Assembly: GCA_025923195.1 (NCBI GenBank)
Contig: JAICGJ010000003.1
Span: 1-64,000, forward strand
Length of the DNA: 64,000 nucleotides
Direction of reading: 5' to 3'
Source: Chryseolinea sp.
GTDB taxonomy: Bacteria > Bacteroidota > Bacteroidia > Cytophagales > Cyclobacteriaceae
Shown: one piece after another, positions 60,458 through 64,000 of the stretch
How the letters are laid out: every line of letters starts with the position of its first letter
Numbering within the stretch: the first letter of the stretch is position 1
Made by a program: the position numbers and the translations under genes
Notes under the pieces: model-generated
What the model was told of the DNA's origin: nothing
The model's input: the letters and a program-made list of their open reading frames with translations, nothing else
The model's database searches: none

Positions 60458-61007
60458 CAGGCACTGCTTTTAGTTTCTCAAGTTCTTTCAGATATCCCTG
60501 TCCCTCCTGTGCCGAACGAATGCCCTTAATAAAGGCGGCAATTACAAATATTTTGATAATGAGTCCGCTAAAGATGGATACTGGATCTACAAAGGCGTTC
60601 ACTACCTGCACGGTGAGATAAACCATAAAAGCTGTCAGTATTGCACCAAACGGATTTTTTGTACTCCACGCTGCGAAGATCAGGAACAAAATGCACAAAC
60701 ACAGATTAACAACCAAGGTGGGGACATCATCATTTACTAAACCTGCAATTCCGCCAAAGACGAAGAAGATACCGGCCAAAATATATATCGCAGTTTTGGC
60801 TCCCTTTATTTTATCATTGGCATCACCTAACAATCGCTTTCGGCTGCTTACCAGGAGCCTGAAGCTTCTCTGTTCATCGTCTGTGCCTCCTATAGGGAAA
60901 CTACATTGGGAACAAAACTTTCTATTCCCGGGGTTTTGAGTGGTACAATTTTCACAACTAACGTCGGGCGACAAAGCGCCAGATTCAGGTAAGAATTCCA
61001 TAAACAT
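60444..61007 (-). CDS. Zinc-ribbon membrane protein coupled to the CPBP protease
   Basis: A 187-residue protein with an N-terminal zinc ribbon (CENCTTQNPGNRKFCSQC) followed by a basic linker (LVSSRKRLLGDANDKIKGAK) and about four hydrophobic segments ending in a cytoplasmic-looking helix (IRSAQEGQGYLKELEKLKAV). No named family is recognised. The 14-nt overlap with the CPBP gene and the shared ribbon design suggest that the ribbons pair or that this protein is an adaptor or substrate of the protease; both are inference. A Met at residue 3 could also be the start. Confidence 0.75.
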   Translation of the reverse strand: MFMEFLPESGALSPDVSCENCTTQNPGNRKFCSQCSFPIGGTDDEQRSFRLLVSSRKRLLGDANDKIKGAKTAIYILAGIFFVFGGIAGLVNDDVPTLVVNLCLCILFLIFAAWSTKNPFGAILTAFMVYLTVQVVNAFVDPVSIFSGLIIKIFVIAAFIKGIRSAQEGQGYLKELEKLKAVPVDNG

Positions 61008-61084
61008 CAGTTCCTTTTGTTAGAAAAAAGAAAGAATATCATGAATTACGGAAATGACCTTCTGGTAACCAATGAGGCATGCTG

Positions 61085-62359
61085 TCAAGAGGCATTAATC
61101 TGTTCCACAGTCTGCTTTCCGCTGGCTAAAGCAGCCTCAACAGTTCCCATCTCTGCACCTTCGTATAACGCCTCTCCAGCAAAGTAAATCGTGTCGTCAG
61201 CAGGTTTTGAAACAACTTGAATAGCTTGGGACGTCTTCAAGGTGGCGTATGCATAAGCACCAAGCGAGTATGGGTCGACATTCCAATTTATGACCTTCAT
61301 CGCTTTAGTGGTATTTCTGATTTGTTCATCCGAGGTTCCAAACAAGTAACCCAGCGACTGGAACGCGAGGCGTGACAAGGCGGATGTATCCTGGTCGATC
61401 TGCGATAATGATGGCCCTGCCAGCCAGCCTGTCAGCAATGGAGCAGGGTTGGGGTTTTGAGTCCACCATGTTGGTACTCGCGCGTCAGAAAACAGAAAAT
61501 TCAATCCAGGCATTTGGCGAAATTGACTGCCTTCGCGCCGTTCCCAAATGGGATCATTAAACTCAACAAGAAACTTAATTACGCCACCAACTTCCATATC
61601 CCAAAAAGCCTCGCGATGCCTCGCCAACGGGGGATCAAATTCAATAATACCCTTTTTTAAAACTGAAACCGGAGCGGTAACCAAGAGCTTACGCGCTTCA
61701 ATCGTTTCTTTGTTGTCTGTGAGAACTTGTACGTGGTCTCTTTTCCAAACCACCTTTCTTGCAGCGGTCGACAGCTTTAGTTTTCCTTCATGCTTCTGTA
61801 TTTCAGAATATAGGTAGTCCATCAGCCCGGAATACCCGCCAACTGGGCGATAGCCTTTGATATCTTCACTAGCCCATTCATCTCTCAACGCGAACGCGCT
61901 GGCTTTGTCAATATCTGCTGCATCATACCCTTCAACAAATTTCTTAACAGAATCTGTTAACACGCGGTATTTAGGTTCACCGAAATGCAATTGTAGAAAC
62001 TTGCCAATAGTCATGTCGTGGTCAAGCTTTTGAAGTTGCCTTATCAATTCATCCCATTCATCGTCGAAAAGATCTCCTTCAGACAACGTGTTGTCTACCA
62101 TGTTCCATACCCTGCCTTCTCCCCCAAAATATGAAATATTTGCCTCCTTCATCAAACCTTTTGTGAGAGGCAAATCACCATGCATAAATTCAGCGCCCGC
62201 CTCCACTGGCACAGAAAAATTCTCTCCACGAATTGTATAAATCCTCCCGCCAATACGATCGCGGGCCTCAAGAACCGTGACTGACTTCCTCTGGCTTGCG
62301 AGAGCTCTTGCTGCATACAGCCCAGCTGCGCCGGCTCCGATTATGACAATGTCGACCAT
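61085..62359 (-). CDS. FAD-dependent amine oxidase-like protein
   Basis: Start at 62359 (MVDIVIIGAGAAGLYAARAL), since the track N-terminus is an artefact overlapping arfB; 424 residues. The dinucleotide fold is IVIIGAGAAGLYAARA...VLEARDRIGGRIYT, and the flavin-contacting C-terminal region is DTIYFAGEALYEGAEMGTVE. Substrate-domain features (EAGAEFMHGDLPLTKGLM) fit the monoamine oxidase / phytoene-desaturase-like superfamily. It probably oxidises an amine or similar compound using oxygen or a quinone. No signal peptide. It follows arfB by 16 bp on the same strand, so may be co-transcribed, though a functional link is unlikely. Confidence 0.9.
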   Translation of the reverse strand: MVDIVIIGAGAAGLYAARALASQRKSVTVLEARDRIGGRIYTIRGENFSVPVEAGAEFMHGDLPLTKGLMKEANISYFGGEGRVWNMVDNTLSEGDLFDDEWDELIRQLQKLDHDMTIGKFLQLHFGEPKYRVLTDSVKKFVEGYDAADIDKASAFALRDEWASEDIKGYRPVGGYSGLMDYLYSEIQKHEGKLKLSTAARKVVWKRDHVQVLTDNKETIEARKLLVTAPVSVLKKGIIEFDPPLARHREAFWDMEVGGVIKFLVEFNDPIWERREGSQFRQMPGLNFLFSDARVPTWWTQNPNPAPLLTGWLAGPSLSQIDQDTSALSRLAFQSLGYLFGTSDEQIRNTTKAMKVINWNVDPYSLGAYAYATLKTSQAIQVVSKPADDTIYFAGEALYEGAEMGTVEAALASGKQTVEQINAS

Positions 62360-62375
62360 AGGACAGAAAACTTTT

Positions 62376-62789
62376 TTATTCCGGTTTTTGGCGCCACATT
62401 TTCTTTTCGGAATGCAGCTTCTTGCTCCGAATTCGTTTCTCAACTGCGGTTTTTGAAGGGGAGGATCTTTTCCGAACCTTCTTCTTGACCAAGGCTTTCT
62501 TCAGAAGGATTTCCAATTTGTTTAAAACGGCCTCTTTGTTCTCCAGCTGAGACCTCCTGTCTTGTGATGACAGGTGGAGTACACCCCCTTTTGTAAGTTG
62601 CGACGCCAACGCCCTCAGGATCGTTGTTTTTTCCTCTTCGCTTAGAATCTGAGAACGGGCAACGTCAAATTTGAGAGTGATCTTTGAATTTACCTTGTTA
62701 ACATTCTGGCCGCCCGGCCCCCCGCTTCGGGAGGCTGTAAAATCCAGTTCGCTATATAATAAAGATGCAGTGATCGATCGCGAATTCAT
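62376..62789 (-). CDS. arfB: Alternative ribosome-rescue factor ArfB (peptidyl-tRNA hydrolase)
   Basis: A 137-residue protein of the YaeJ/ArfB family. The catalytic loop is ELDFTASRSGGPGGQNVNKV with the GGQ motif, followed by NSKITLKFDVARSQIL. The C-terminal basic tail (KKVRKRSSPSKTAVEKRIRS) threads into the empty mRNA channel of stalled ribosomes. It releases nascent chains on truncated mRNAs as a backup for tmRNA. Start MNSRSITASLLYSELDFTAS is slightly longer than typical but has no better alternative. Confidence 0.93.
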   Translation of the reverse strand: MNSRSITASLLYSELDFTASRSGGPGGQNVNKVNSKITLKFDVARSQILSEEEKTTILRALASQLTKGGVLHLSSQDRRSQLENKEAVLNKLEILLKKALVKKKVRKRSSPSKTAVEKRIRSKKLHSEKKMWRQKPE

Positions 62790-62944
62790 GTGGCAGCGTG
62801 GTCATATTGTTGCAAGATACTTGACTCTTGATCTCACACAAAACCCAATTTCGAGGGAATTGTTATGCACAAAAGTTACATTGTTTGAGAGGAGATAGAT
62901 TATTAAGCTGCTAAAATTGGGTAACTTCCATTTCAACACGCGGT

Positions 62945-64000
62945 ATGGTGAAAAGATTGTTTAAATGGTTGATATATGCCGTCGTGCTTATTGTCGTTCT
63001 GGTGATAGGCGTGCTGGCAACTGCATATTTGAATCGCGATAAGCTCCTCGACAAGCTGAGCGCTGAACTCAGTAAAGGGATCAACGGAAAATTTTATATC
63101 GATAAGATCGATTTTACTTTTCTACATCATTTTCCCAACTTTTCGATAACTCTTCGCGACGTTCATTTGAGGGATCAGCAATACGAAGTTTACCGCCGTG
63201 AGATTTTTGTGGCAAAAAGAATTTTTGTTGACGTCGGACTTTATCCCTTATTGAAAAAGGAGATCGTGGTCAATTCCGTATTTGTAGATGACGCAGACAT
63301 ATTTGTATTTAGAACACACAACGGCGATACCAATACAGACATCTTCAAGAGACCTGTGGACTCGACGAGAATTCCTACACCGGCTGAAACCTCGATGCTC
63401 TTTAAAATAGAACAGATTGGTTTTAATGATGTAGCTGTTATGTATTCGGATTCTGTCAGGAATAAAGTGATTAGCTTCGAGTTTCTAAACACTGAACACA
63501 GCCTCGTGCAAACGGACTCTGGCTATAATATTAGCATAGAAGGAGATATGCATTTCAACAAATTATTACTAAATCCGCAGGCAGGCAGTTTTTTAGAAGA
63601 TAAGAATGTAGACGTGAGCCTGTTCCTGCACTTTAATCCCAAGGAAAAATATCTTGATGTATTACCTTCTTCTTTGTTTTATCAACAAAATCAAATCAAC
63701 CTCGCTGGAAATTTTGAATTAAGAAAAGCAGGAAAATATACACTTGAATTCAAAGCGACCGATATAAATCCAGAGGAGACCAAGAAGCTCTTGAGCCCGA
63801 AACTCAACAAGTCATTGGCGAAATTCAAGTTCGACCAGGTCCTCACAGTAGAAGTAGATCTCACAGGCAAGTCCCTTCCAGCATATATTCCTAAAGCTGT
63901 CGTTAATTTTCACACTAGCAACGCTGACTTTCATTACGGTTCTTTGGATTTTTATTCGCTAACGCTCAAGGGTTCTTTCACAAATGAAGTTGACAGCTCG
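62945..64000 (+). CDS. AsmA-family protein, cut by the window end
   Basis: An open frame from ATG 62945 (MVKRLFKWLIYAVVLIVVLV) runs to the window edge without stop (352 codons seen). It was absent from the ORF track because it is not closed. A single N-terminal membrane helix is followed by AYLNRDKLLDKLSAELSKGI, then FYIDKIDFTFLHHFPNFSIT, the usual AsmA_N start, and continuing beta-rich, AsmA-like strands (VFVDDADIFVFRTHNGDTNT). AsmA-like proteins (TamB/YhdP relatives) bridge the periplasm and are thought to carry phospholipid to the outer membrane. Family members are usually 800-1,000 residues or more, so over half is probably missing. Confidence 0.85.
   Translation, partial: MVKRLFKWLIYAVVLIVVLVIGVLATAYLNRDKLLDKLSAELSKGINGKFYIDKIDFTFLHHFPNFSITLRDVHLRDQQYEVYRREIFVAKRIFVDVGLYPLLKKEIVVNSVFVDDADIFVFRTHNGDTNTDIFKRPVDSTRIPTPAETSMLFKIEQIGFNDVAVMYSDSVRNKVISFEFLNTEHSLVQTDSGYNISIEGDMHFNKLLLNPQAGSFLEDKNVDVSLFLHFNPKEKYLDVLPSSLFYQQNQINLAGNFELRKAGKYTLEFKATDINPEETKKLLSPKLNKSLAKFKFDQVLTVEVDLTGKSLPAYIPKAVVNFHTSNADFHYGSLDFYSLTLKGSFTNEVDSS

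Noticed and set aside
1-64000. Search for CRISPR arrays, insertion sequences, integrases, rRNA and tRNA genes
   Set aside because: By reading I found no regularly spaced repeats, transposase or recombinase motifs, or conserved RNA gene signatures. A tRNAscan-SE and ISfinder run would be needed to exclude them fully.

Overview
The window reads as chromosomal DNA of a free-living Bacteroidota bacterium, most likely a cytophagalean. The evidence is a SusC/SusD pair, a 287-residue housekeeping sigma factor of the Bacteroidota type, about 790-residue double-FtsX permeases, PVC-type haem, DUF1080, DUF2911 and DUF3127 proteins, and giant secreted proteins with TonB-receptor-like regulatory folds. 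The genus assignment is inference; no rRNA or tRNA gene is present to anchor it. I found no insertion sequence, prophage, CRISPR array or integrase.

Layout. 0-7 kb: an FtsX-type ABC permease, a convergent propeller/HEAT/cytochrome c lipoprotein, and a GH5-like secreted glycosidase. 7.2-18.2 kb: a tight four-gene, one-strand cluster (outer-membrane barrel, 1992-residue secreted giant, fibronectin-III protein, IPT/TIG protein) that looks like one envelope or surface assembly and is the best candidate for an undescribed system. 18.3-23.9 kb: a COG0523/CobW GTPase, divergent GH116 glucosylceramidase-like enzyme, rpoD and a cold-shock protein. 23.9-31.6 kb (minus strand): SusC, SusD and a small lipoprotein, closed by a strong terminator-like hairpin, then an exported HisC-like aminotransferase and an AEC transporter. 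32.1-36.2 kb (minus): a GyrI-like protein, DoxX, an old yellow enzyme and an ArsR regulator, which look like an electrophile/redox stress module, and a tandem ABC ATPase. 36.3-53.9 kb: mostly housekeeping and stress genes (RhlE, SOD, TadA, AspS, FKBP, M48 peptidase, MFS exporter and others).

54.4-59.3 kb holds a probable inorganic-carbon (DAB) transporter operon. A small secreted protein is followed by DabA (DUF2309), with all four expected zinc/active-site residues visible, and then by DabB (NuoL-like), overlapping DabA by 4 nt. It is flanked upstream by a GC-rich inverted repeat and downstream by about 260 nt that look like an unrecognised structured RNA with its own terminator. 59.7-62.8 kb (minus) carries two zinc-ribbon membrane proteins, a flavin amine oxidase-like protein and ArfB. 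The window ends inside an AsmA-like gene.

Four observations deserve follow-up beyond gene naming: a near-complete Shine-Dalgarno match before rpoD in a phylum whose ribosomes normally ignore it; the loss of the catalytic glutamate in one half of the tandem ABC ATPase; a low-complexity repeat containing the 3' ends of both aspS and its convergent neighbour; and a 52-residue zinc-ribbon gene missing from the ORF track.
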